Positions 21,732-33,810 of a DNA stretch of 64,000 nucleotides are shown here, in pieces. Source of the DNA: Ryuthela nishihirai (taxonomy: Eukaryota > Arthropoda > Arachnida > Araneae > Heptathelidae); the NCBI GenBank assembly GCA_038380435.1, contig JAWZYU010000020.1, positions 40,270,307-40,334,306 of the forward strand, read 5' to 3'. The notes below the pieces were generated by a model, which saw only the letters and a list, made by a program, of their open reading frames with translations, was not told the DNA's origin and did no database searches. Numbering within the stretch: the first letter of the stretch is position 1; each line of letters begins with the position of its first letter. The position numbers and the translations under genes were made by a program.

Positions 21732-23295
21732 ATGAAGCGGAGCACTTGCATCATCAACGAGGTGAAATCTCAAATATTGTGTACGCTTCGTTCATATGTT
21801 TCGCTTTCAAAGATGGCTACGAACTTAAAATTCTTGATAAAGAATACGAAATTTAAGGAATTATGGAAATTATATGAAGTCTTTTGTGGATTCACACACT
21901 TACCCATGGTAAGCAGTTACCGAGAATTTCGGCAGTATCTACCAATTTACGATGGAAAGAAATTCATGATCACAAGAAAGTTGCCGATAAAGGTTGAAGA
22001 AAAGATGTTCGTAATTTCTATTCCAGTCGAAGGAGTCGGCGAGAGATTTCCTGAAATTGAAGTTGTTATCAAACCTTTTAGAAAGGGAAATCAAAATCTG
22101 TCTACCATTAGCTTGGAACCCCTTCATCAGGTTATGGCAGGTTACGATATTGAAGTGTCAAAGGAGGCAATGGTGGCTCTGAATACCATACTGAGATATG
22201 GACCGTCACTTCGATACATACCGATTGGAAAATGGAAGATTTCGATAGGTACAGATAAGGGCAATTCCCAGCGAGTACGTACTTCAAAGGAAAAGCGGAA
22301 AATGTGGTTGGATTTTTCTGTCGTTAGCCATTGGAAGCCCTGTCCTGGAGTTGATATTCCAGACACTTCTTTCTGTGATGGAGAACCTGTTTTGAATTTA
22401 ATGTCGAAATGTTTGAAAAAAGATGTGGAAAAGGTTGCATATTTAACTGTCGAAGAAATAAGTGCTTTAACGAAACAACTCCAGGGTCTCCAAGTTGCAA
22501 CAGATCATGTGGGGCGCGAGATTTCATACAGAATAAAGTTGGTGACTGAAGAATCGGCTGATAATCACAGAGTCGACTTCATGGAACATGGCTTAGAGCA
22601 AAAAATTAGTGTTACTCGACTTAGAGCAAAAAATTAGTGTTACTCGATATATGAAAAAACGCTACGAGATCGAATTAAAGTTCCCAAACCTGCCATGCTT
22701 GTTGGTGGTTGGAAATAAACGGCGTCTTCTCCCAGTAGAACTATGCAATTTATCCTCCAGCGAGCCTGCATTAGCAACTTGCATTAATAGAGAGATAGTA
22801 TTACCCAGTCAAAGCTCGCAAAATGATTTTAATATAACTCCTAACGGATATTTCGTGCCTAAGTGGGCTATCGTCAATTTTTCTCAGTTACGTGATGAAG
22901 AGGTAGAGGATTTTTCGAATTGTCTATGTGAAAAGGGCAAGAACTATCATTTGGAGTTAAATCACATGGTAGAAATAAAGAATGCAACTCAATATGACTA
23001 TAAAACGATTCGCAATATTCTGGAAACCTTGAAATCTCAATACGAAGATGTTTTAGTAGTCGTTGTTCTTCCAGACGCAGAGCAACCTCTTAGAACAAGT
23101 CACGTCTCTATAAGTGGGAGACCTAACGAAACAATTGTAAGCCACGTATATTACACTGTGAAAGAAATAAGCGATATCTTGAACATAGTCACACAGTGTG
23201 TAATACCCGATAATATCAGACGCGATGAATTCAAGGGAAAAGCTGGCAAAAACCTCTGTTTGAAGATTAAAAAGAAACTTAAGGTGTTTCTTTAG
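21732..23295 (+). pseudogene. Argonaute-like gene, copy 2: frame broken in PAZ, no PIWI
   Basis: The first frame (21732-22637, with an internal ATG 28 codons in that may be the real start) covers N (YDGKKFMIT), L1 and the first half of PAZ. A second frame (22609-23295) resumes with QKISVTRYMKKRYEIELKFP and runs through L2 and MID. The break is a 28-bp tandem duplication of CTTAGAGCAAAAAATTAGTG plus 8 bp at 22607-22634. MID keeps the residues that bind a guide 5' phosphate in other Argonautes: Tyr and Lys in YYTVK, Gln in TQCV, Lys in LCLKIKKK. The stop at 23295 comes where PIWI should start. The slicer domain is not found downstream. Confidence 0.9.
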
Positions 23296-24267
23296 GTCTT
23301 TTTAGAGATCACCTTGCATCATAATAGGGGAGGGGGCTTATATACACCACCCACAAACTGGGAACATTTTACTGTTATCTACTGCCGTTGTAGTTGTTCT
23401 TTGGACAATAGATTTTAAAATATGAAGTCTTAGATACAAGAGAATTTCAATTATTTGTGATATAAAGACAATGACTAAAAATCTTAAGAGCTTCTTTCAA
23501 GGAGATAAAAATAAAATGTGAGACAACGTGTGACCCACAGTGAGATCCATTAGAGAGTTGTACCAGTTCAGTCTGTCATAGGAAATGTCATATTATTAGG
23601 CTAGAAAATTTTTTAGACTAGAAAAGTTGCTGCTTAGGTAAAAGTCTGTTTTATTAAAAAAAATATTGTCATTTCGGATGGCAACGTATTTGAAGCATAA
23701 CAGGAACGTTGCAGCAAATGTGGCTAAAGCACTTCGGTATGCTCCGATTCTTTCGCTTCGTTAGGTCTCCATGTCAACGAACGGGTTACCAGTCCTGTGC
23801 CCCGGATGTGTAATGGATGAAATTAATATCAACATTCTTGTAACTGCTGTAGCATTTGTGCAATTGGAATTTAAACTCTGCATAAGATTTTATTGTTTAA
23901 CGTTAATTTAGGAACAATTAAGAAACTAAACCGCTGAAGACTGTTTTTCGGCCAAATATTTTTTCTTATGCCTGTTATTAGAGAATTACAGTAGGAGTAA
24001 ATATTTATAAATGCTATTTTTAAGGATTTTCGTCGAACATTTTTTTTTTAACTTTTTAAATCAATTGTTAACACTAGAAAACTCTAATGCAACTATTTTA
24101 CACTACTCGAATAAAGACTTTTGGTATTTCTAACGATTCTATTCATTTCTTTCAGTACGCTTTTTATTTTACAATCTTCTGGAAAAATCACTGTACACGA
24201 TTCGTAAATTTTCGGATGCATTATTGGTTCCAGCTGCGCAAATTTGACATTTGGTCTTTTAAATGCA
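23296..24267. other. No gene seen
   Basis: Counterpart of 1346-2348, including the possible donor after KKKLK. No PIWI-like exon was found here. Confidence 0.6.
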
Positions 24268-24651
24268 GGGGCGGGGGTGGCTCAATCGGTAGCGCTCCAG
24301 GCTCGTAATCTGTAGTTCCCAGGTTCGAGTCCCAGCTGGGTCGGCGTTGAGATTTATCTCCGCAAAATTCCCCGCCCTGCCCACGGTCAGTAGGGGACAC
24401 CGATGGGCTTGGAAAGGCCGCCGCCCGTCGGATGGGATGTTAAGCCGTGGTCCCGTGTGCGGTAAAGGGCCATACCCTGTGCACGTTAAAGAACACGCTG
24501 GATGGCCTTGACGGGAGACTACCATCTGTCTCCCAACAGCTGTTCCAGTGGGTCCACTCCCCCAACCTTCTTTGAGCCTTCGGGGTTCATGTGACCTGGC
24601 CATTTAGCCCATGGTGTGCAAAAAAGTGCCGCTCAGAGGTAAAATAACCCA
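24268..24651 (+). mobile_element. SINE-A, single tail
   Basis: The same insertion as 2349 in copy 1, but with one tail only. It is the comparison that shows the array at 2571-3240 is a local change. Confidence 0.92.
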
Positions 24652-24948
24652 CAAATATAACCCTAAATTAAATGTCTAAGGTGAAGAAATGAACCATAAC
24701 ACTTGCAGCTGGTGGAAATCGTACCTTAAAACGCTTTCAGAACAAGGTCTATTTCACCTGTGCTATAGATTGCGACTAATACGTAGTAGTCAACAAAAGT
24801 TAGACACGTGGGGTTTACCAAGTACGTAGCATGACCATTTAATTCGTGGACAAGCAAAAAGTTACGTTAAATATCGTCCACTGAATCTTCCTGGCATTTG
24901 ACTTTCTCAAAATACTCTCCCTTGAACTTCACACTTGCCATCGTTGTA

Positions 24949-25151
24949 AATAAAAAAATAAATACCCCCTCAAGCCGCTGCTTGCCACAGAGGTCTGACA
25001 GGAGCCTGTCAGTTTATATGCCACAGTAGATCTGAGAGGATGGCAGGACCTCCGCAGAAAACAACACTAACATCCATGCCTTACCCGGGGCTCGAACCCA
25101 GAGTCCTGTAGATCAGTAGCCAAGCGCGCTAGCCACTCGGCCACGGGACGG
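24949..25151 (-). mobile_element. SINE-B in mariner, copy 2
   Basis: TSD cttgccatcgttgta is at 24934-24948 and 25152-25166. It is orthologous to 3542-3744. Confidence 0.93.
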
Positions 25152-25752
25152 CTTGCCATCGTTGTACCCATGCATTAAATGAGTATACCGATTTTTCGAA
25201 AGGGTGTGAAGTGGTGTGGCTCTGCAAGCTTCGTCGTTGGATGCGAAATGTTTCCCTTTCAAAACTTTCTTTAGTCTCGGAAAGAGGAAAAAATCGCAGG
25301 GTGCTAAATCCGGGGAATATGAAGGATGTGGCTAGAACTCTGCTCCTATGGCAGTGATCATTGGCTGCATAATATTAGCCGTAAGGTGCCTGGCGTTGTC
25401 ATGATGGAGAAACCAAGTCGCACTAGAAAGTTCCGGACGTTTTTCCCGAATGGCACGCCGAAGTTTGGTTCTGAAAACCTTCGAGTAGGCTTCCTTATTC
25501 ATGGTCGTTCCACGAAGCACAAAGTGAGTAAAAGAACACCTTTGATATCAAAAAAAAAAACATAAAAGACACTTGTTTCCCAGCTGAACGAGAAACCCGA
25601 ATATTCTTGGGTCTCTGTGAATCGGGATGCTTCCATTGACTCAACTGTTGTTTTGTTTCGGGATCGTAGTGAAAGATCCAAGTTTCATCGCAAGTCACAA
25701 TTAGACTCCTGAAGGTTGGACCCTGGCTTTCAAAACAATTAAGCATCTCCTT

Positions 25753-25764
25753 CCACAGCTGTAC
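25753..25764. other. Empty target site of a SINE-A insertion
   Basis: ccacagctgtac is present once here. In copy 1 it is duplicated around the SINE at 4365-4650. Confidence 0.92.
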
Positions 25765-26098
25765 CCTTTTTTGCTTCTGTTCTGAAGTAAAACTGTGTGG
25801 AATCCATTAAGCACATATTCGTGACATTTTCAGATGGGTTTTCACAATCGCGTGAACGCTTCCGTATGAAACTGACATTTTCACAGCCACTTTACGAAAT
25901 GTTATTCGTCTGTCTATATTCAGGATTGTCAGGGCTCTTTCGATTTGCTCAGGAGTTATTGAGGAAGAAGACTGGGCGAGTCTTGGACCATCGGCAAAAA
26001 ATTCGCGGCTTTCTTTAAATGGTTTATGCCACTTAAAAAAAAAATATGGAAGTCCTACGAAGACAGTCATCACCATAGGCTTCACTCATCTCTTCAAC

Positions 26099-26404
26099 CA
26101 TGGAGGTAGGAAGATAAGGAGACGCCCTAACGCGCTTTCCCTGTGGAAGGAAAATGATGCTTACGCAGCATTGCGGTAGCCATGTTGTTGCATTCAAAAC
26201 AAACCGTCTGCCGCTGCAATCAAGCCTACTTACACTCAGTTTTACTGTGCGATCGTGCAGCCGTAAGCTGAACAGGCTGCCAAAATACAAATGTCGACAA
26301 AAATTAGTATTACTACTGATCAATGTTTTGAATTGAACAACATGGCTGCCGTAGCATCATTTTCAAGTGCTTAGGGCTCCTCATCTTATCTTCCTACCTC
26401 CATG
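26099..26404. mobile_element. Palindromic MITE, 306 bp, with 8-bp TSD
   Basis: The ends CATGGAGGTAGGAAGATAAG and its reverse complement continue as inverted arms of about 80-100 bp, including AAAATGATGCT and GCCATGTTGTT with TTCAAAAC. The TSD tcttcaac/tcttgaac (26091-26098, 26405-26412) is 8 bp. The uninterrupted site is in copy 1 at 4982-4989. 8-bp TSDs are made by hAT and P superfamilies; the CATG start recalls P elements. The assignment is tentative, the element itself is clear. Confidence 0.88.
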
Positions 26405-26814
26405 TCTTGAACAGTTGCAGCAGCACTTAGGCCTCGCCTAACACAATAACGAATGGCATACCGCTGTTCCGTTGGAATTTCCGACATTCTGAACGAACGT
26501 CTATGATACGGACTGGAATCGCAATCTTAACAGCAGTCGACGCCAAATGACCTTGGCATTTGGAGCTTCCTTCGCAGCGGTCACGCACAGCGCCATCTAA
26601 TGTTACTTTGGAAAAAGCGCTACGTTGGCGTCAGTCCTCGTAACATTCTGCATCTCTTGATAAAAGAGAAACTACAAGAAAACTAGGATCAGAGGTGGCT
26701 TCTCATTACGTGTCAGGTCTCGACAACATTTCTATAATTATACGTATATTAAACTCTGAATCGGATTGCACCAAACTACGAAAAAAAGTTTTTGTGGAAA
26801 AAAAAACTTTTCGC

Positions 26815-26893
26815 CGACATACTGAATTCGAACCCACATCTCTCCTGAAACATGTCGGAGTATTTTAACCATTGAACTAATGCCAGCTCTGTC
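26815..26893 (-). repeat. tRNA-like relic, copy 2
   Basis: Counterpart of 5397-5473, with the same A-box-like and GGTTCGAATTC B-box motifs. Confidence 0.5.
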
Positions 26894-27048
26894 TTTTTTT
26901 TTTTCCACTAAGTATGATTTTCACTTTCACGTGATTTTCGGCACTTACATTTGGCTCCATCTATGATCTCGGAGGTTATTGTTTAAAACAAGTAAAAGAA
27001 ACGAAAATATATGCTACCATCAATTTGTGGAAGATTTGAGAAATAGAT

Positions 27049-27058
27049 TGCTAGAGGG
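27049..27058. other. Empty target site of a SINE-A insertion
   Basis: tgctagaggg occurs once here. Copy 1 has it on both sides of 5642-6015. Confidence 0.92.
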
Positions 27059-27423
27059 TATATGGCAATGCCTCGATAAGGTCTCTTCTGATTTCTCTCT
27101 GGAGAATTATCGGAGGGAGAAGGGTGAATCCACTAAGAGAGGCGATAGAAGACAAAGGCAATTTGTATATTAGAGAAAAACATTTGTTTTTCAGACACAA
27201 TAGTCACCGTTTACTTTCAGTTTTTATTCTTATAAGCAATAGTCGGAGCTCTGTAAAAGAGGGATTATGTTTGAAATTTAAAACTGGACTATTTTCTACC
27301 CTACGCTGAATGATAAGTGAAATGTGACCATTTTTATGTCAATGGGAAGCTAATTTTGAAATTATGTAACTTTTAAAATAAACGTTTTATGACAAAATGT
27401 GACTAGAGGTAAAGATCTAAATT

Positions 27424-27633
27424 AAAAAAAAATAATAAATACCCCCTCAAGCAGCTGCTTGCCACAGAGGTCTGACAGGAGCCTGTCAGTTTATATGCCA
27501 TAGTACATGTCTGAGAGGATGGCAGGACCTCAGCAGAAAAACGACACAAACAGCCATGCCTTACCCGGGGCTCGAACCCACGTCCCTTAGATTAGAAGCC
27601 AAGCGCGCTAACCACTCTGCCATGGGACGGCTT
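27424..27633 (-). mobile_element. SINE-B, copy 2 only
   Basis: TSD aaagatctaa(a)tt is at 27411-27423 and 27634-27646. It stands exactly at the left edge of the block missing from copy 1. Confidence 0.92.
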
Positions 27634-27750
27634 AAAGATCTAATTTATGACTAACAAAATATAGATTTTTTTTTAGCAATTTTCCTTCAATATTTAGTTA
27701 TGGAAGTTTGGGCATATAAAAAATATCTGTGCTAGATATTTAGTGAACTG

Positions 27751-28130
27751 GGGCGGGGGTGGCTCAGTCGGTAGCGCGTCAGGCTCGTAATCTGTAGTTC
27801 CCAGGTTCGAGTCCCAGCTGGGTCAGCGTTGAGATTTATCTCCGCAAAATTCCCCGCCCTGCCCACGGTCAGTAGCGGACACCGATGGGCTTGGAAAAGC
27901 CGCCGTCAGTCGGATGGGACGTTAAGCCGTGGTCCCGTGTGTGGGAGAGCCATACCCTGTGCACGTTAAAGAACACACTAGATGACCTTGACGGGAGGCT
28001 ACCATCTGTCTCCCAACAGCTGTTCCAGTGGGTCCCCTCCCCCAACCTTCTCTGAGCCTTCGGGGTCCATGTGACCTGGCCATTTAGCCCCTGGTGTGCA
28101 AAAAAGTGCCGCTCAGAGGTAAAACAACAC
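27751..28130 (+). mobile_element. SINE-A
   Basis: TSD atatttagtgaactg (one mismatch) is at 27736-27750 and 28131-28145. It lies inside the left inverted arm. Confidence 0.93.
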
Positions 28131-29397
28131 ATATTTAGTTAACTGAAAAGGAAACATTTCAAATCGGTTCAGATAGAAGTACATATTTTAAAAGGGTGTG
28201 CAAATAATTCCTTCAATGTTCTAAGAAATTTATCAAACATTTTGAAACATATTGCTGCTCTAGAAGGTTTAAACCTCCATACCTGCTCAAATAGTGTTGT
28301 AAATCGAAATTTAATTAGATTTCAGATTTTTTAAATGTTCTCAGCCATATTTTGTCACAAAACTCTTATTTTAGAAGTTATAAATTTTCGAAGTTCGCCG
28401 TCCTTTTACATATGGTGGTAATGTTATGTCAATGAGACGCTAGCTTCAAAGAATGTTGGAGTTTTTATTTTGATATGATATTACATGTTCAAATTCAATT
28501 CAAATTTATTATAACACAAATACACGAAGACAATAAACATACAATGCACAGCACTTTGTCAAATACATTATCAATACAACACTTTACAAAGAACAGAGAA
28601 ACAATAAAAGCATAAAACTAAGTAAAACAATCGATAAGTATATATGAACAACCAAGGAGCTACGAGCTCTTCCAGGTTATAAAAAATTAATACATTTTCA
28701 TTAAAGAAAATAAAGTAAGTAAAAAATAAAAAGTATAAAAAAAATATTAACTATCACAGGTTAGTCCATATGTCTTGGATTTTTCAGTGATCACAGCTAA
28801 TACTGTTTCATTTAACAAAAGTAAAGCAGAATTTTTACTATATTAAACATTGCAACCATATTTTTTGTAGTATTTATCCTAAGAGTAAATAAGGTAGAGA
28901 CTAAATCAAACGTTTTTTTTTTCTATTCATAATTATAATATCGCACTAAGAACGAACATACATCATTCTAAACAAAAGTTCATTCTGGCTCGATCCGGTC
29001 TCTTTGCCGTATCCCAAAACCTAATTTATTTTATCTGTGTATCCACTAGATTTAGGATATTTGAAGAAACCTAAATTGAGGGATCATTGAAGTCTGTGTC
29101 GTCTTCGAAGTTGGCGTCTTATTGACATAGCAGTCCTTTTACATAACATGGGGGGCTAACTTCGATGATCTATAACTTCTAAAATAATCGTTTTGTGACA
29201 AGATGTGGCTGAGAATATTTAACAATTGTCAAATCTGTTTCAATCTCGATTTTTCAATTATATTTGGGCAGATATAGAAGTTTAAACCTTACAGATCAGC
29301 AATATGTTTCAATATTTTTTATAAATTTCTTAGGAGAATATTGAAGAAATATTTGCGCACACTTTTAAAATATGTACTTATGTCTGAACTGATTTGA

Positions 29398-29773
29398 GGA
29401 GGGGGTGGCTCAGTCGGTAGCGCGCCAGACTCGTAATCTGTAGTTCCCAGGTTTGAGTCCCAGCTGGGTCAGCGTTGAGATTTATCTCCGCCCACGGATA
29501 TTCTGCCCACGGTCAGTAGGGGACACCGATGGGCTTGGAAAGGCCGCCGTCCGTCGGATGGGACGTTAAACCGTGGCTCCGTGCGCGGGAGAGCCATACC
29601 CTGTGCACGTTAAAGAACACGCTGGATGGCCTTGACGGGAGGCTACCATCTGTCTCCCAACAGCTGTTCCAGTGGGTCCCCCCCCAACCTTCTCTGAGCC
29701 TTCGGGGTCCATGTGACCTGGCCATTTAGCCCCTGGTGTGCAAAAAGTGCCGCTCAGAGGTAAAACAACCCAA
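29398..29773 (+). mobile_element. SINE-A
   Basis: TSD ctgaactgatttga is at 29384-29397 and 29774-29787. It lies inside the right inverted arm, opposite the insertion at 27751. Confidence 0.93.
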
Positions 29774-30752
29774 CTGAACTGATTTGAAATATTTCCTATT
29801 TCTGTTAACTCTAAATGTCTAGCACTGCTGTTTTTATATGTTCAAACTTCCATAAACCTAATATTAAAGGAAGTTATATTTAGATAGTAATGATTTAGAT
29901 TTTTACCTTCAGTCACATTTTCCTCTAAAAAATCTTATTTTAGAAGTTAGCCACCACATGTTACGTAAAAGGACGTCTATGTGAATAAGACGCTAACTTT
30001 GAAGATGAAACAGACTTCAATGATCCCTCAGTGTAGGTTTCTTCTATTATCCTAGATCTAATGAATGCACGGAGAAATACATTAGGTTTTGGGATTGGGC
30101 AAAATGACAGGATCGAGCCAGAATGAACTGAAACGCAGTTCCGGTACATGTAAATTTTTCCTTATATCTTAGAGCTTTTTCAAAAACACTAAGCAAAATA
30201 TAAATTAACTGAGGGTGTGGATAGCCATGGTGAGAAAGCTCAAATATTTAGTCGTGAAGAAGCTAAATCTCTGCATACAGTGAGATTTTGTTAGAATGAT
30301 GTATGTTCGTTCTTATGTAATATTATGGTTATGAATAGAAGAAAAAACATTGCATTAAGTCTCTACCTTATTTACTCTTAGGATAAGTACTACACAAAAT
30401 ATTATTACAATGTTTAAGATAGTAAAGTATAGAAATTCTGCTTTACTTTTGGTATATGAAACAATATTAGTTGTGATCACTAAGCTATCCAAGACGCATG
30501 TTATATCATATAAAAATGACTTAAATAGTCTCTTTAACATTACCAAAGAGTCATGCGAAAAACGTTTTGCATTACCAAGGAGTCATGCAAAACATAAAGG
30601 CACACAAGTGCTTTCATATTAGATTTCAAGAGAAACACATCATTGAAATTCTACTGAATGGCAGTAACATTTTCATTTATGTATTACTAAATGAGAACTC
30701 TAATACCTACTGCAAACCATATCATATAGAATCTGCTGTTTACCTTATTGTA

Positions 30753-31137
30753 AGAGGTAGGGGTGGCTCAGTCGGTAGCGCGCCAGGCTCATAATCTGTA
30801 GTTCCCAGGTTCGAGTCTCAGCTGGGTCAGCGTTGAGATTTATCTCCGTAAAATTCCTCGCCCTGCCCACGGTCAGTAGGGGGCACTGATGGGCTTGGAA
30901 AGGCCACCGTCCGTCGGATGGGACGTAAAGCCATGGCTGCGTGTTCAGGAGAGCCATACCCTGTGCACGATATAGAACACGCTGGATGGCCTTGACGAGA
31001 GGCTACCCCCTGTCTCCCAACAGCTGTTCCAGTGGATCCCCTCCCCCAACCTTCTCTGAGCCTTCGGGTCCGTATGACCTGGCCATTTAGTCCATGGTGT
31101 GTAAGAAAGTGCCGCTCGAAGGTAAAACAACCCAACA
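30753..31137 (+). mobile_element. SINE-A, CAT-anticodon type
   Basis: TSD accttattgta is at 30742-30752 and 31138-31148. The anticodon arm is GGCTCATAATCTG and the body is moderately diverged. Confidence 0.92.
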
Positions 31138-31406
31138 ACCTTATTGTATTCACTTGGGGTTGGGGGTTTGGTCGACCTCAATGATCAAAGCTTCTGCAAT
31201 AGGTTTGATTTTATATAGTTAATTATAAAAATTTTTAATTCTGAGCATTCTGTTTACTGAAACTAATGTATTCTGTGATAAATATCTGTGTTATAAATAT
31301 AAAAACTATATTTCAAAGAAAAAATATCTAATCATGATGTATCATTTCTCTCTCAGGTATGTGAATTGCATTCTTCTAACGATATTATTAGAGAGACAAA
31401 ATATTC

Positions 31407-31474
31407 AGAAACGTTTACTGGTAAAATGAAATAGCAAGGGTCCTTACTGTCTTACTTTACCAGTAAACGTTTCT
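31407..31474. repeat. Perfect 19-bp inverted repeat
   Basis: AGAAACGTTTACTGGTAAA (31407-31425) and its exact complement (31456-31474) are separated by 30 bp. It could be a transposon end pair or a hairpin. It lies 100 bp before a Tc1 relic. Confidence 0.9.
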
Positions 31475-31569
31475 TTATAAATCCAAAATTTATGAGTAAT
31501 TTTGAAATAATCTGTGCTTCCTTTCTGCTATTAATCCTTAAATTTAGCTTACTCTGTAAGTTACACTTA

Positions 31570-31835
31570 AACGACAGATGACGTCCTGGACCCTTATATA
31601 CGTCCTTACCCTGGTGCAATAGGTGAAGCATTCATCTTACAAGACAATAACGCTCGTTCACAGAGCTCGACTAGTGGAACAATACCTTCAAGAGGAGATC
31701 ATTATGCGCATGGAGTGGCCAGCTCGATCCCCCGACCTAAATCCGATTGAGCATGTGTGGGATGCTCTAGGAAGACGTGTTGCTGCCCACAACCAACACT
31801 TCCTACAAGAGAAGGCCATCCAACAGACTCCATGA
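31570..31835 (+). pseudogene. Tc1-type transposase C-terminal fragment
   Basis: Two frames give DVLDPYIRPYPGAIGEAFIL with QDNNARS, then RARLVEQYLQEEII and MEWPARSPDLNPIEHVWD. These carry the second and third catalytic residues of Tc1-like enzymes (D in QDN, E in NPIEH). A frameshift lies between them. Only the C-terminal third remains and no terminal repeats could be tied to it. Confidence 0.88.
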
Positions 31836-33027
31836 CGTCACGCTAGACACCCACGTTCGTCTCGTCAGCAGCACTTCTCTTGTTAAATGTATGATAGTGA
31901 TTCTCACCGTATTTTTTTTAAACCACATAACGCGAGGTTTACTTTAACATTTTTTATTATTATACTTGCCTCAACACACCCCCTGAAACAAAAGGGGAGC
32001 TTATTACTGCTAGAAAAAGGAACAATGGTCGTTACTCTCTACTAAGCAGTTTCACAACATCATAAACAGCATGGAACATCGCTGTCGTGCCTGCATGGCT
32101 GTAAGGGGTGACCACACTCCTTATTAAAGAAGTTTGCCCATTGCATTCTGACACCTCATTTTTGGACAAGTTCTTGAACAAGATAAATACACTGGTTGAC
32201 TCCTGTAAGTGTTATTTACAGTGTCAACCCTTGTAATACACTGGTTGATTCCTGTAAGTGTTATTCACAGTGTCAACCTGTGTAGTACACTGGTTGACTC
32301 CTGTAAGTGTATTGAGATCCGTTTAACTTTTGTAAGTGTTAATTTTTGACTACCTAACTACCTGAGGTGTTAGTACAATGAATTAAGAGAACATGTTATC
32401 TGACTTGAAAACAAAGGAACCTTTCAAGGTCAGGGAAGAGCTCTTTCTGTGGTGATAGATTAACACATTGCAAGACCCAGTAATCTAGAAATGCATTTGG
32501 ACAAAGCATAGGTGGTCAACAGGAAGTCACACAGCACATCACCTACAGAGTAAACAGAGGAACGGCAGCCTGAATAAGAAATGCTCATCAAATCTTCGCT
32601 GGGATTAGGGTGTCCCCACTGACAAAGGCTATTTGTCCCCTGACCGATTCTGAATTTACAATACATCCTCACAAAACATAAGGGACCATCGAAATGGACA
32701 GTGAGAGATCATCGATTGTCCTTTTCGCACAGAGATTAGCGAACAATTTTGGCTGTGTGCTATCATTTAATCGGTTGCATTGGCTCGTGACTGAAGTAGG
32801 AACGACGGCATCTAAACCAGGTCCGTTCAACGCAAACTTAATGAAGAGTCACTAGGGGGAGAAAACGATTCTTTAAGAACCAACCAAAAAAATTCTGTAC
32901 TTAAAACGAAAGCATACATTTCTAATGACTAAGGAATTGGGGGGGGGAAAGCGATATAAGGAATTAAAATATATATATTGATTAAAAATAAAGCATTTTT
33001 AACTGTTTTAAAAAAAAATGCACATTT
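31836..33027. other. No gene; short tandem repeat inside
   Basis: Contains three 49-bp units (starts 32189, 32238, 32287) carrying ACACTGGTTGACTCCTGTAA and CAGTGTCAAC. The rest shows no coding pattern. Confidence 0.6.
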
Positions 33028-33366
33028 TTAACCCGTAACTACTATCGACAAATCATTATGACGCAATTGCTACCGACGGATCATAGGGACCCATTATAAA
33101 ATTATGAAGTAAAGCAAGAAATTTTGACACACAGTTTTTATTTTTTAATATTCAGTGTGAAGTCACATATATACATAATTATTATAAGAAAAAAAAAGAA
33201 TTATTTACCATTTGGGCATACTTTCAATGCACATTGCCCGCGAATTGCTATATTGCACATTGAACAATATATATTTGTTTTTCAGTCATTTTTCGCGAGA
33301 CATATTGCACACCGCTTTCTCTTTGTTAATTCCTGAGCTTGCACTAGGTTGGGTTGATCCTCTATA

Positions 33367-33810
33367 GGGGCGGGGGTGGCTCAGTCGGTAGCGCGCCAGA
33401 CTCGTAATCTGTAGTTCCCAGGTTCGAGTTCCAGCTGGGTCAGCATTGAGATTTATCTCCGCAAAATTTCCCGCCCTGCCCACGGTCAGTAGGGGACACC
33501 GATGGGCTTGAAAAGGCCGCCGTCCGTCGGATGGGACGTTAAGCCGTGGCTCCGTGTGCGGGAGAGCCATACCCTGTGCACGTTAAAGAACACGCTGGAT
33601 GGCCTTGACGGGAGGCTACCATCTGTCTCCCAACAGCTGTTCCAGTGGGTCCCCTCCCCCAACCTTCTCTGAGCCTTCGGGGTCCATGTGACCTGGCCAT
33701 TTACCCCATGGTGTGCAAAAAAGTGCCGTTCAGAGGTAAAACAACCCAACCCTGGCCATTTAGCCCATGGTGTGCAAAAAAAGTGCCGCTCAGAGGTAAA
33801 ACAACCCAAA
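33367..33810 (+). mobile_element. SINE-A with extra partial tail, in piggyBac
   Basis: TSD atcctctata is at 33357-33366 and 33811-33820. The tail is followed by a second partial tail (from about 33750). Confidence 0.93.

Larger units (their letters stand above)
1..21954. repeat. Tandem segmental duplication, copy 1 (5' end cut by window)
   Basis: The sequence starting at base 1, inside an Argonaute ORF, recurs at 21955 and at 48823, and the following elements recur in the same order. The offset between copies 1 and 2 steps from about 21950 to 21420 to 21030 to 26967. Each step is explained by a visible insertion or deletion: the SINE tail array at 2571-3240, SINE insertions at 4365 and 5642, a MITE at 26099, and a 5.9-kb block. 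This copy lacks the sequence equivalent to 27424-33366. Confidence 0.95.
24867..26487 (-). pseudogene. mariner transposase remnant, copy 2
   Basis: Starts MSEIPTEQRYAIRYC, intact where copy 1 has a stop. It then shows WHKPFKESREFFADGPR, CDETWIFHYDPETK and HHDNARHLTA. Frameshifts remain, and it is split by SINE-B (24949-25151) and by a palindromic MITE (26099-26404). It lacks the SINE-A found in copy 1. Confidence 0.9.
27330..30500. repeat. Overlapping large imperfect inverted repeats
   Basis: The left sequence 27700-28440 is the approximate reverse complement of 29110-29850, centred near 28770. For example GATAAATTTCTTAG blocks pair with flanking SINEs at 27751 and 29398. A second inverted relation pairs 28780-29100 with 30000-30490, centred near 29550. 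A motif around TTATTTTAGAAGTTA recurs in both orientations near 28365, 29180 and 29938. No coding frame is seen. A fragment near 28490-28620 (ATTCAATTCAAATTTATTA) may be an inverted LINE 3' end. Confidence 0.75.

Noticed and set aside
21366..21773. Minus-strand frame with repeated SHETNSSVTLARDEF peptides
   Set aside because: The repeats come from the 28-bp minisatellite, and the remainder opposes the Argonaute upstream exon region with no family match.
31570..31835. Tc1 fragment as a live transposase
   Set aside because: Only the C-terminal third is present and it contains a frameshift.
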